From Phocaeicola intestinalis (GTDB lineage: Bacteria; Bacteroidota; Bacteroidia; Bacteroidales; Bacteroidaceae): a stretch of 64,000 bases of DNA. A program made the position numbers and the translations under genes. Under the pieces are notes generated by a model. The model did no database searches, was not told the origin of the DNA, and saw nothing but the letters and a program-made list of their open reading frames with translations. Of this stretch, positions 31,525-40,469 are shown piece by piece; position 1 is the first letter of the stretch, and each line of letters starts with the position of its first letter. Location of the stretch: the NCBI RefSeq assembly GCF_014837065.1, contig NZ_JACSPP010000009.1, positions 27,769-91,768 on the forward strand, in the 5' to 3' direction.

Positions 31525-32487
31525 ATGAAGACAAAAGAACTATATATCCTCGGCATCCTGAGTGCCATTATCGTTACGGCATTGTGCCTGTCTTTACAAG
31601 CAGGCGAAGAACGTATCCGGCAAGAAACGGATCATGCGTTCTGCGAAGCCACCGCCAGACACTATTCCGAACGAATAGAACTGTTCCAGCATTTCACCCA
31701 TCCCGGCTTGAATCCCTATTCCGAATATTACATCACGGCTCCCGTCTACGACCGGAAGATAAAAAAATACACCCTGCGTACGTGGAAAGACCGAACGGTG
31801 TTTGTCTTCAAAGACAGTGTAGACGAAGCGAAGGCACGCCGCCTGCTTAACGAGCACATCCTTACTAATGTCCACCCGATAGATGCCGACAAACTGAACA
31901 TCTTGTTCCGGGCACGGCTCGCAGCGCGAAACATCTGCGGACAGACTGGAACCATCTATTACAACGGACAAGAAAGACACTGCAGTTCCGACACGCTCAG
32001 TGCTTCTTCTGCCTATTCCACACCCGTTTACCGCCAGGATATCACGGGCGACATCCAGGCACAAGGATGGGTGGCATACGATACGGTCACACTGCTCCGC
32101 TATATCGACCGGCGGTTCTTCCTGCTCATAGCACTGATAGCTCTTGGCACCGCCATCTGTTATTACCTGCGGAAAAGAAGCAATGCCTCCCACATTTATC
32201 CAGACATTTCTGTCAATATGGAAAAGCAAGAATTAATCATTGATGGCATCCTCTGTCCGTTACCCAAGCTAGACCTCGCCTTGTTTTGCCTCCTGCTCCG
32301 AAAGAAAGGCAGGTGCGTGAGTCGCGGAGAAATCAAACAACGCTTCTGGAAAACCGACACCAATGCCGACGAAAAGATAGACACACATATCAAAATACTC
32401 CGGAAACACCTGAAAGGCTTTCCGGAGTATCGGATAGTGACCGTACGTGGGCAAGGCTATTACCTGTCGGTCAAGAAAGGATCCTGA
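31525..32487 (+). CDS. Membrane-anchored winged-helix transcriptional regulator
   Basis: A 320-residue one-component regulator. A transmembrane helix at about residues 7-23 is followed by a periplasmic domain (about 24-196, with cysteines at 40, 138 and 153). A second helix lies at about 198-215, and the cytoplasmic C-terminal domain at about 230-318 has the OmpR/PhoB winged-helix pattern (CPLPKLDLALFCLLLRKKG, VSRGEIKQRFW, DTHIKILRKHL, RIVTVRGQGYYL). No kinase or receiver domain is present, so a periplasmic signal would pass directly to DNA, as in ToxR/CadC-type proteins. The ATG at 31525 is preferred over the in-frame TTG at 31501. Divergent from the TlpA-like gene. Confidence 0.87.
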   Translation: MKTKELYILGILSAIIVTALCLSLQAGEERIRQETDHAFCEATARHYSERIELFQHFTHPGLNPYSEYYITAPVYDRKIKKYTLRTWKDRTVFVFKDSVDEAKARRLLNEHILTNVHPIDADKLNILFRARLAARNICGQTGTIYYNGQERHCSSDTLSASSAYSTPVYRQDITGDIQAQGWVAYDTVTLLRYIDRRFFLLIALIALGTAICYYLRKRSNASHIYPDISVNMEKQELIIDGILCPLPKLDLALFCLLLRKKGRCVSRGEIKQRFWKTDTNADEKIDTHIKILRKHLKGFPEYRIVTVRGQGYYLSVKKGS

Positions 32488-32489
32488 CA

Positions 32490-33338
32490 TTAATCATCGG
32501 GCAATTGATGCGAGACATATACCAGCGCATCGCACAAGGCAGGACGCCAATAACTCCAATCGTGTCCCCCACCCTTCACACGAAACTCGTAAGGAATACC
32601 ACGCTTGCGAAAGGCTGAGACTAAATCGATATTAGCATCATATGTAAAATCCTTGTCACCACAATCAATGAACCAACGGACGGCTTTCCATGCCGACACA
32701 TTCTTTTCACTTCCTTCCGTTATCGTGCGGATAGGGTTGTAATCATCTACCAGCTTCTGACGCCAAGGGGCAGAAGGGTCATCCTTCAAAAACTCCAACG
32801 GCTGGCTACGCAAATAACTGCTCATCCCATAAACCACGTTGAACAAGTCGGGATGAAGCACACCATATACGACCGATGCACCTCCACCCATTGAATAACC
32901 TGCCACCGAACGGTATGCCTTTTCCGCCTTTACCCGGTAAGTCTGCTCGATATAAGGCATAAACTCCTGAAAGAAAAAGTCTTCATACCGCCAATGCGCA
33001 GCATTGAACCATATCATATTATCCTTGTTGGCCTCAGGACAAACCACAATCATTTCCTGCATCTGCCCACAAGCTATCAAGCTATCTGCCAAATGTGAAA
33101 GCCCACCATAACGTTCCCAATCGGTATTCGAGCAATTTCCTCCGTGCAAAAGGTACAACACCGGATACGTACGAAGTGTATCCATATCATAACCCGGTGG
33201 TAAATAAACCGTATATTCACGTTCGGTAATACCTTGCAAAAGTGTACAAGGAACTGTCCGATAAAGCACTTTTCCACCTGCAAACAGTTTCAAGCAGCAA
33301 AGGCAAAACAAAAGATAAAAAAGAATGTATTTACGCAT
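32490..33338 (-). CDS. CE1-type esterase (feruloyl/acetyl esterase-like)
   Basis: A 282-residue secreted alpha/beta hydrolase with an N-terminal signal peptide (to about residue 21). The nucleophile elbow is GYSMGG (Ser near residue 149), the acid is likely the Asp in CGDKDF and the base the His in GGGHDWSYW. YPVLYLLHGGNCSNTDW is the oxyanion region. Family CE1 members remove acetyl or feruloyl groups from plant polysaccharides. It is the last gene of the minus-strand GH43 cluster, 18 bases after a GH43-CBM6 gene, so a role in removing decorations from arabinan or arabinoxylan fragments is plausible. It ends 2 bases from the convergent regulator gene. Confidence 0.9.
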   Translation of the reverse strand: MRKYILFYLLFCLCCLKLFAGGKVLYRTVPCTLLQGITEREYTVYLPPGYDMDTLRTYPVLYLLHGGNCSNTDWERYGGLSHLADSLIACGQMQEMIVVCPEANKDNMIWFNAAHWRYEDFFFQEFMPYIEQTYRVKAEKAYRSVAGYSMGGGASVVYGVLHPDLFNVVYGMSSYLRSQPLEFLKDDPSAPWRQKLVDDYNPIRTITEGSEKNVSAWKAVRWFIDCGDKDFTYDANIDLVSAFRKRGIPYEFRVKGGGHDWSYWRPALCDALVYVSHQLPDD

Positions 33339-33356
33339 ATTCCCTATTCATTTTCG

Positions 33357-34721
33357 TCATAGCCCAGAATCGAATCTCCACCAGTCCAAGTTAAACAAGG
33401 CATGGGGTTGTTTGCCTTTGAACACGAGGTACAAATCGTGGACACCTGTCACACTCTTCACCTGTGTTTTGAACTCCTGCCAGTTTTCCCATTCACCGGT
33501 GTAAGGAATATCAAGCGTACCTAATACTTCTCCTTCCAAGCCATCGATACGGAGTTCAATCTGTCCGCCAAAATAACGGCTAGAGGCACATGCCGTAAAA
33601 AGCGAAGCACCTTTGGCACCAAAATCTACTTCCCTTACCTTGATATAATCTCCGTGATGGACATCCGTGACATACACGCCACGCGCAGCATCCGTCCGGG
33701 TAGTCACGCCCTCGGACCAAGCTATGGTTTCAGCCTCTGTACGTATATAAGGATTAAGTCGGCCTACCGCTTCCGTTATGCCGGCATCGGTCATATGCAT
33801 TTCTGGTATTTCTCCATTCGGAGTATAACGGAACTCTTCTACGCACACCGAACGGCAATAACTATGCCCGCCAGGCAAGGCATCGTTGTGATAGAAGAAA
33901 TACGAATGTCCTTTATAGTCCACGATGCCCGGATGATTGGTATTGCTTCCACGCTCCAACGGCATAACCACGCCCTTAGCTTGCCACTTGCCGCCAGCCG
34001 AAGAGCTCATAGAATAGTGAATGGATTCGGGGAAACCCGCAGCATAAATCAGGTAATACCAGTCTCCACGCTTGTAAAGCCAAGGTGCTTCGGTAAATCC
34101 TCCCGAAAAGGCAATGCTATCCAAGCGGTCGATTGCCTCGATTTCTCCATCCAGACTTACCATATCTTCTTTCAGTTTGGCACGATAGCATACACCGTTT
34201 CCCCAATACAACCATGCCTGCCCATCGTCTGCAATATATACAGTGGGGTCTAAATCGTCCCAAGAATGTCCGGCATATGTTGTCATATCGTTCGTTACCA
34301 ATCCGTGCCCCAAGGCATCCTTGAAAGGTCCGTAAGGTGTATCTCCTACAGCCACTCCGATAGAAGAACCGGGATTCTGCCGGTTTTGGGAAGAAATATA
34401 CCAATAGAATTTCCCGTTTCTCGGTATGCATTGTGCCGCACTGGCATCACCTGCAGACCATGCAAAAGTACTGGTCTTGAGTGGTGCACCGTGATCTGTC
34501 CAATTTACCATATCGGTGGTGGTATAAAGCCGGTATTCACGCATCAGATACGAATTTTCAGGCGCATCTTTCTCGTCACAACCTACATAGAGATATAAAG
34601 TATCATTATACACCATAGGTGCCGGGTCGGCCGTATAATGAGTCTGTATAATCGGGTTTTGTGCTTGGACAGACATTACGCACATTCCTATTGACAACCC
34701 TAACAAATATTTCGTTTTCAT
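33357..34721 (-). CDS. GH43 glycoside hydrolase with C-terminal CBM6, paralogue 1
   Basis: A 454-residue secreted enzyme: signal peptide (MKTKYLLGLSIGMCVMSVQA), five-bladed GH43 propeller, then a CBM6-like beta-sandwich (about 325-454; YIRTEAETIAWSEGV onward). The GH43 carboxylates are in [11 protein letters not shown] (base Asp), DDLDPTVYIADDGQAW (pKa-tuning Asp) and FTEAPWLYKRG (acid Glu). Likely an arabinofuranosidase, xylosidase or exo-galactanase, not decidable here. The same architecture occurs in the genes at 37543 and 38918. A GTG 12 bases upstream is an alternative start. A 715-base gap holding array 3 and MITE copy C separates it from the preceding gene of the cluster, so it may have its own promoter. 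Confidence 0.92.
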   Translation of the reverse strand: MKTKYLLGLSIGMCVMSVQAQNPIIQTHYTADPAPMVYNDTLYLYVGCDEKDAPENSYLMREYRLYTTTDMVNWTDHGAPLKTSTFAWSAGDASAAQCIPRNGKFYWYISSQNRQNPGSSIGVAVGDTPYGPFKDALGHGLVTNDMTTYAGHSWDDLDPTVYIADDGQAWLYWGNGVCYRAKLKEDMVSLDGEIEAIDRLDSIAFSGGFTEAPWLYKRGDWYYLIYAAGFPESIHYSMSSSAGGKWQAKGVVMPLERGSNTNHPGIVDYKGHSYFFYHNDALPGGHSYCRSVCVEEFRYTPNGEIPEMHMTDAGITEAVGRLNPYIRTEAETIAWSEGVTTRTDAARGVYVTDVHHGDYIKVREVDFGAKGASLFTACASSRYFGGQIELRIDGLEGEVLGTLDIPYTGEWENWQEFKTQVKSVTGVHDLYLVFKGKQPHALFNLDWWRFDSGL

Positions 34722-34808
34722 AGTTCTTTTCACACAATTATAAGTAATACTAATCAGGGGTTAAAAGGGAGTCAGAAACCAATACTTTTTATATCGGTTT
34801 CAGAAGCA

Positions 34809-34849
34809 GGACTATCGGCCTTTAACTCCTGAACAAAATAATAACTCCT
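34809..34849. repeat. Degenerate copy of the GGCYTTTAACTCCT repeat
   Basis: GGACTATCGGCCTTTAACTCC resembles GACTATTGGCTTTTAACTCC at 9586-9605, and ATAACTCCT follows in both. It belongs to the same dispersed family as the 9516-9634 repeat. Confidence 0.5.
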
Positions 34850-34937
34850 GTAAAACACAACTGCTTTTATACCATGCACGGCATAAGTTTGTGCATTTTC
34901 CCCGGAACAAATGTTTCCGCATTTGGATTACATTATC

Positions 34938-35065
34938 GTTTCAGGCGGCTTCCTTTTATGGTTTTCATATGAAAACCGTACGGTTTCCATATCAAGAACG
35001 TACGGTTTCCATATCGAGAACGTACGGTTTCCATATGAAAACCATAAAAGTATGCCGCCTGAAAC
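34938..35065. repeat. Tandem palindrome array 3 (four 22-bp units)
   Basis: Four contiguous units of exactly 22 bp run 34956-34977, 34978-34999, 35000-35021 and 35022-35043. Each centres on the dyad GGTTTTCATATGAAAACC or a variant of it. A 12-bp perfect inverted repeat (34938-34949 GTTTCAGGCGGC and 35054-35065) encloses the array, and units 1 and 4 are mutually inverse. Weaker symmetry extends outward to about 34880 and 35205. A 103-codon frame over it looks spurious. Confidence 0.85.
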
Positions 35066-35218
35066 AAAGATATGGGCTACATGCAAAGCCAAATGTTCCT
35101 TACCGATATGCCATCAAATGCAAGGATGATGTGCGCACCGTCTCTACGGAAATGGCGTGGCACATGCAGGAAATGCACAAATCCATACCGCGCAAGGCAT
35201 AACTTTCGATTTATGTAA

Positions 35219-35410
35219 GAAGCTGTTTTGAATTTCTCCAAAAAGTTTTTCTTGGCTTGATGTATCTGTTTTCGTGTGTGCTTTGGGCGATTTTTTGGTC
35301 CTTTCCGCTCCTGTTCTTCGTCAGATAGCCCGCTATCTTCCTCATCACAGAAGCGGAAATGCCTCAAAAACTCATCCCAAATCATCGCACGATAAATTCA
35401 AAACAGCTTC
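35219..35410 (+). mobile_element. MITE-like 192-bp element, copy C
   Basis: Same length, termini and orientation as copy A. TAA flanks both ends (35216-35218 and 35411-35413). It is inserted between two GH43 genes of the enzyme cluster, 26 bases after the stop of the upstream one. Confidence 0.9.
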
Positions 35411-35436
35411 TAAGAAACCAAGCATAATCTGTTGAT

Positions 35437-37530
35437 TCAATCGGCAACATCTGCCACCACCTGCCAGGCAAAGACCGTTCCGTCTTTCCGGTCGGGGCGT
35501 GTACCGGGCCAGTCGGCGGCATAAGGTTCGCCCGTCACCGGATTTAACCCGACAAAACGATTGGTATGAAGAGAAAGCAACATACAATGCCCCCACAACA
35601 TATCTTGCCACAAGAAAAGACTTGCTTCTGTTTCTTCTTTCGTGATGCGCACATCGCCCGAAAGCCCCAACCCCGTTACGGTCAGAAATCCAGAACCATC
35701 CATTGCTTCAAGTGCCACACGTCCCTTACCACGGTCGTGTACCCTGAAATGGCATCCTAACCCTTCGAATTCTGCACTTCCCGGAGCTACATGATGTAAC
35801 ATCCCATGCGGATTGGCCCAAGCCCGTTCACCATTGGCAAGATTGGTCAGTGTAATGATTTTGCCTACAGGCAGATTCTTCGAACGATCGGCAAAAGGTT
35901 CGTACACTTCGAAATTGTCGAAATCGGCACGCCCGCCTTTCTTCCCCTCTGTATTGTAAGCAAACAAAGCATAACGCACTCCCTGGAACGTATGCATCTG
36001 ATACCCCAAACGCAACTGGTTGCCTATGGTCTCGAACGTATCTCCATCGGTACTATAACTTAATGAGGCCAAGTCATTATGATAATCGCCGTGAGCCCGC
36101 AACCATACTTTGGCAGATTCCAGCGGCTTGTCGGTATGTACATTCTTCACCATATCATAAAAACGAAGCATCAGTCCCTCGTCGGTGCGTGTCACGCCCA
36201 CCCAATAATAGGGTGTATTCAGCAGAGCAAGACCAGCTACGTCACCTTTCTTCAGTCCACGTGCATCCAGTTCTACCGTAGCCATCGATTCGGGACCAAC
36301 CACACGCTGGGTCAGTGTATTCCGAGCAAACATCAGACTCTTGGCAGGAAGTGTATGCAGACGCAGCACACCTTTTGCCAGTTCCCATCTGTTATCAACC
36401 GGGATATGATTCCATTGCCAGACTGGCTTCAGACTATTATCCGAAAAGTCATCGCTCCGTTCATAAGGAGCATGAGGACTCTCCTCCACACCCGTATCGG
36501 GCTTGAACCAGGTACGTGGCGAACGTCCCAGATTACCTTCTACCCCGAAATAAGGCCAGCCGTCTTTCCATGTTACTGGAGACAAGTAAGTAAGACGTCC
36601 CACCGATTTCATATCCATCATCGAGAAGCCCCACCATTCACCATTAGGCAAATCTACAATGCCTCCCTGATGTAAAGGCACGGCACTGAAATAATTATCA
36701 GAAGGAGGCTGGAAACTGAATTTGCTCCCTTCGTCAGGTATATCGGACCAGAAACCATAACCTTGTGTCCACCAACCCTGTTGTATCCCCATTGTTTCCC
36801 GATGGCTGATAACCGTTGTCTCATACGGACCTTCAGGACGGTCGGCGCGGGCACACTGCATACGTCCTACCGGAGCATAGTCAGCACTGATGATGTAGTA
36901 TTTCCCGTTAATTTTATAGAAATGATGTCCTTCTCCCATTGCATTTCCTTTCGGGATGATAATCCGGTCACTTCCTTCAACATATCCGCTGAAGTCTGGT
37001 TTGATTTCGATAAGGTGCACTTCATCATACCCGTGAACAGCATAAATCTTATCGTCATCATCAAATAAAACGCCCAAATCATAAATGCGTCCACCCATGT
37101 TCTTATGTATCCAGGGACCTTCAGGACGGTCTGCCGAAAATACCTGCAATCCATAGTTGTTCACATTAACAAAAATATAAAACTTCCCTTTGTGATAACG
37201 GATGGCAGGTGCCCAGATACCATTCCCATACACACCTTTCTTTCCTTCCAAATGGAATTCAGGTCCCAAGTCCAACTTGTCGAAAACATAAGTAACAAAT
37301 TCCCAATTCACCAAATCTTTAGAGCGAAGCAAAGGCAATCCGGGCATAGTATGCATCGAACTGGCAACCATATAAAAATCTGTTCCCACCCGAATCAAGT
37401 CAGGATCGGTAAACTCATCATAGAACAAGGGATTGGTAAACGTACCGTTCCCGTTATCAGCGGTCCACGTCTGAGCCTGCAGGTTATACCACCCACAAAT
37501 TCCCAGCACAAAAAGCCATAGATACTTCAT
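35437..37530 (-). CDS. GH43 glycoside hydrolase, three-domain secreted enzyme
   Basis: A 697-residue secreted enzyme. After a signal peptide (to about residue 19) comes a GH43 propeller with FTDPDLIRVG (base Asp), YDLGVLFDDDDKIY (tuning Asp) and AMGEGHHFYKING (acid Glu). A concanavalin-like C-terminal domain typical of beta-xylosidase-type GH43 proteins follows at about 360-550 (DDFSDNSLKPVWQWNH, LTQRVVGPESMATVELD). The last 140 residues form an extra beta domain resembling a beta-trefoil (GSAEFEGLGCHFRVHDRG, LSLHTNRFVGLNPVTGEP). Likely an arabinofuranosidase or xylosidase acting on side chains. It follows the 37543 paralogue by 12 bases. Confidence 0.93.
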   Translation of the reverse strand: MKYLWLFVLGICGWYNLQAQTWTADNGNGTFTNPLFYDEFTDPDLIRVGTDFYMVASSMHTMPGLPLLRSKDLVNWEFVTYVFDKLDLGPEFHLEGKKGVYGNGIWAPAIRYHKGKFYIFVNVNNYGLQVFSADRPEGPWIHKNMGGRIYDLGVLFDDDDKIYAVHGYDEVHLIEIKPDFSGYVEGSDRIIIPKGNAMGEGHHFYKINGKYYIISADYAPVGRMQCARADRPEGPYETTVISHRETMGIQQGWWTQGYGFWSDIPDEGSKFSFQPPSDNYFSAVPLHQGGIVDLPNGEWWGFSMMDMKSVGRLTYLSPVTWKDGWPYFGVEGNLGRSPRTWFKPDTGVEESPHAPYERSDDFSDNSLKPVWQWNHIPVDNRWELAKGVLRLHTLPAKSLMFARNTLTQRVVGPESMATVELDARGLKKGDVAGLALLNTPYYWVGVTRTDEGLMLRFYDMVKNVHTDKPLESAKVWLRAHGDYHNDLASLSYSTDGDTFETIGNQLRLGYQMHTFQGVRYALFAYNTEGKKGGRADFDNFEVYEPFADRSKNLPVGKIITLTNLANGERAWANPHGMLHHVAPGSAEFEGLGCHFRVHDRGKGRVALEAMDGSGFLTVTGLGLSGDVRITKEETEASLFLWQDMLWGHCMLLSLHTNRFVGLNPVTGEPYAADWPGTRPDRKDGTVFAWQVVADVAD

Positions 37531-37542
37531 TATTTGCCCTCC

Positions 37543-38901
37543 TTACTGCTTCGGATGAAACATCCAGTAATCGAAATACATCACCCTGCCAGGCTTATCA
37601 CCTTTGCATATAAAATACAGGTCATGCACGCCACTTATAGCTTCCACTTTGGAAGTAACCAGTGCCCAACGGTCATCCCAACCAGTCATAGGTACCTGCA
37701 ACGTAGCCAGCAGCTTTCCTTGCAGACCATCGGCACGCACCTCCAGAGTTACCCCTCCGTTGTGTGTAGTTCCTACACGAGCAATGATGTCAGATGCCCC
37801 TTGGCTACGGAAGTCTACGCCCTTCACCTTGATGTATGCCCCATCACGCATAGCATTGACAAATACACCCACTTCTCCGTTTTGTGCCGACTTCATCCCT
37901 TCGGAGAAAGCCATCGTTTCAGCTTCATTCTTCCGGTACGGATTAAGTGCCGTCAACCCTTCACGGATACCTTCGGTCATCTTCATCGGCTGGATAGAAC
38001 CATCGGCATTAAACACAACTTTCTCCACGCATACCGAACGGGTAAAGCCCGAACCTCCAGGCAGGGCACCATTGTGGTAGAAAAGGTAAGTTCCGCCTTT
38101 ATAGTCCACAATACCCGGATGATTAGTAAAACTCCTTCCTTCGGTAGGCATCAGCGTACCTCCGTATTTCCAAGGTCCCAACGGACTCTTGCTCATCGAA
38201 TAGCCCAAATGTTCGGATATCGGTCCACCAGCCCACAACAGGTAATACCAATCCTTGTGCTTGTAAAGCCATGGGCCTTCTTCGTAAAGTGTGGGACGTT
38301 CAGGCACATTCCCTTCCCGCTTACCAAAAGCCTCTTCGGTCATATCCACCTTCACAACATCTCCCGAATATGATATCATATCTTCGTTCAACTTCACATA
38401 ATAACAAAAAGGATTGCCCCAATACAGATAAGCCTGCCCGTCATCGTCTATCATTACGGTAGGATCTATGTCCCCTTTTCCACTACTCACCAATGGCTTG
38501 CCAAGTGGGTCGTAGAAAGGACCATAAGGACTGTCTGCTACAGCTACGCCAATAGCTCCCCCTCCTTTTTTCATCGTCACCGGGACATACGCATAAAATT
38601 TACCTCCACGTTCGACACACTGCATAGCCCAAGCATCTCCCCGCGCCCACTCGAATGTCTTGTACGACAAGGGAGTCGGATGTTCAGTCCAGTTTACCAT
38701 ATCTTCGGTAGAGTACAATTTCCAGTCGTTCATTGTAAACCACGTAGATGCATCTTCATCATGGCTTGTATATAAATACAAGCGGTCACCATATACCATC
38801 GGTGCCGGGTCGGCGGTATAAGCAGTCTGGACAATCGGGTTTTGTGCCATAACCAGTATAGGAGTTACAAGCATCGAAAGACTAATAAATATGTTTTTCA
38901 T
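37543..38901 (-). CDS. GH43 glycoside hydrolase with C-terminal CBM6, paralogue 2
   Basis: A 452-residue secreted enzyme with signal peptide ([20 protein letters not shown]). The GH43 carboxylates are in [28 protein letters not shown] and [11 protein letters not shown], and a CBM6-like sandwich fills the last 130 residues ([15 protein letters not shown] onward, ending [13 protein letters not shown]). It is clearly paralogous to the proteins at 33357 and 38918, with the same domain order and the same [18 protein letters not shown] beginning. It sits between two other GH43 genes with 16- and 12-base gaps, so all three are one transcript. Substrate not resolved. Confidence 0.93.
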   Translation of the reverse strand: MKNIFISLSMLVTPILVMAQNPIVQTAYTADPAPMVYGDRLYLYTSHDEDASTWFTMNDWKLYSTEDMVNWTEHPTPLSYKTFEWARGDAWAMQCVERGGKFYAYVPVTMKKGGGAIGVAVADSPYGPFYDPLGKPLVSSGKGDIDPTVMIDDDGQAYLYWGNPFCYYVKLNEDMISYSGDVVKVDMTEEAFGKREGNVPERPTLYEEGPWLYKHKDWYYLLWAGGPISEHLGYSMSKSPLGPWKYGGTLMPTEGRSFTNHPGIVDYKGGTYLFYHNGALPGGSGFTRSVCVEKVVFNADGSIQPMKMTEGIREGLTALNPYRKNEAETMAFSEGMKSAQNGEVGVFVNAMRDGAYIKVKGVDFRSQGASDIIARVGTTHNGGVTLEVRADGLQGKLLATLQVPMTGWDDRWALVTSKVEAISGVHDLYFICKGDKPGRVMYFDYWMFHPKQ

Positions 38902-38917
38902 AAACTATGTCATTCTA

Positions 38918-40252
38918 TTATTCTACAAATTTCCAATAATCCCAATTCATCAGGTCTTTTCCGGCATCACCTTTGAAACGGAACACCAGGTCGTGAACAC
39001 CCTTCGCCCCTTTCACCGGACAGGCAAACTCCTTGTATATGTCCATTCCTCCGGTAGCCTCAACTTGAACTGTTCCTACCAACGGACCATCGGCTTGGTC
39101 TAAATGAATCTCAATTGCGCAATGCCCTGCATCAGAAGCGACAGAAGCCACAAAACGAGATGCGCCTTCTTTTCCGAAATCAACACCTTTTACCACCAAA
39201 GTATCAGAGTCATTGATTTTCGTGACATAAATGCCACCATCGGTACGGCGCTCGGTTTTCAGCCCATATCCCCAAGCCATAGTCTCGGCTTCTACCCTGC
39301 GGTAAGGATTAAAGTTTTCAATCTGCACCAGCTTCGTATCTTTAAAATAAGGCACCTCCTGTATCGTACCGTCTACATTATAATGCATTTCGGCGGCCGA
39401 TATCGAACGGCGTTCATGATGCTCCTCCATTTCGAGACGCAACAGATCGTAATTCTGTCCGAAAACGTAACTCTTGCCTTTATAGTCAATGATTCCCGGA
39501 TGATTTCCGCGCGTACGGTCGGTAGGAGCCATGATGTAGCCCTTCACCTCCCATGGTCCCGTAGGACTGTTACTCATGGCATATCCGATTCCTTCTGGGC
39601 AACAAGTAGAAGCGTATGCCAGATAATATTTCCCGTTACGTTTGTAAAACCACGGTCCTTCCTGATAATGTTCCAACTTGCCTATCTTCACAATATCGCC
39701 CGAATACGACACCATGTCTTTGTTCAGTTTCACATAATACAAGTTCGGGTTACCCCAATACATATAGGCTTGTCCGTCATCGTCAATCCAAACAGTAGGA
39801 TCGATATCTTCCCAATGCTCTTGTTGCCACACGATAGGCTTGCCTATGGGATCCTTAAAAGGTCCGTAAGGCGAATCGGAAACCAATACGCCAATGCCGT
39901 TCCCATGAAGGGGGCAATACATATAAAACTTACCGTCACGCTCCACCACTTGTTGTGCCCATGCACCGTTATCGCGCTTACGCCATACAAAGTCTTTCAA
40001 GGAAGCCACAGGTCCGTGGTCGGTCCAGTTCACCATATCAGTAGAGGTATATAGCTGCCAGTCGAGCATCTTGAAGTCATAACCTTGCGCATCGTCCTCA
40101 TCGTGACTGGTATACAGAAAAATCGTGTCATTGTACACCATCGGTGCAGGATCGGCGGTGTATTTGGTCTGAATAATCGGGTCTTGGGCATTTGCACCAA
40201 GGGCACACAAGCCCAGCATCATAAATGCTAATTTTTTCGATTTGTTTTTCAT
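38918..40252 (-). CDS. GH43 glycoside hydrolase with C-terminal CBM6, paralogue 3
   Basis: A 444-residue secreted enzyme with signal peptide (to about residue 22). The carboxylates are in [28 protein letters not shown] and HYQEGPWFYKRN. The C-terminal CBM6-like domain runs from about YRRVEAETMAWGYGL to DLMNWDYWKFVE. The third member of the local paralogue set. The upstream neighbour is the GH97 gene, but MITE copy D lies in the 217-base gap between them, so expression may depend on read-through across the element or on a new promoter. Confidence 0.93.
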   Translation of the reverse strand: MKNKSKKLAFMMLGLCALGANAQDPIIQTKYTADPAPMVYNDTIFLYTSHDEDDAQGYDFKMLDWQLYTSTDMVNWTDHGPVASLKDFVWRKRDNGAWAQQVVERDGKFYMYCPLHGNGIGVLVSDSPYGPFKDPIGKPIVWQQEHWEDIDPTVWIDDDGQAYMYWGNPNLYYVKLNKDMVSYSGDIVKIGKLEHYQEGPWFYKRNGKYYLAYASTCCPEGIGYAMSNSPTGPWEVKGYIMAPTDRTRGNHPGIIDYKGKSYVFGQNYDLLRLEMEEHHERRSISAAEMHYNVDGTIQEVPYFKDTKLVQIENFNPYRRVEAETMAWGYGLKTERRTDGGIYVTKINDSDTLVVKGVDFGKEGASRFVASVASDAGHCAIEIHLDQADGPLVGTVQVEATGGMDIYKEFACPVKGAKGVHDLVFRFKGDAGKDLMNWDYWKFVE

Positions 40253-40273
40253 CTTTTATTCTTGATTTAATGA

Positions 40274-40465
40274 GAAGCTGTTTTGAATTTCTCCAAAAAG
40301 TTTTTCTTGGCTTGATGTATCCGTTTTCGTGTGTGCTTTGGGCGATTTTTTGGTCCTTTTCGCTCCTGTTCTTCGTCAGATAGCCCGCTATCTTCCTCAT
40401 CACAGAAGCGGAAATGCCTCAAAAACTCATCCCAAATCATCGCACGATAAATTCAAAACAGCTTC
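40274..40465 (+). mobile_element. MITE-like 192-bp element, copy D
   Basis: Same length, termini and orientation as copies A and C. TGA flanks both ends (40271-40273 and 40466-40468). It is inserted between the GH97 stop and the next GH43 gene. The GH97 stop codon lies only 5 bases from the element end. Confidence 0.9.
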
Positions 40466-40469
40466 TGAG

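Noticed and set aside
34956..35043. CRISPR array
   Set aside because: The repeats are contiguous with no unique spacers and each unit is fully palindromic; no cas genes nearby.
34891..35202. 103-codon frame across tandem palindrome array 3
   Set aside because: The translation is simply the 22-bp repeat units read in frame shifts; no start signal or conserved sequence.
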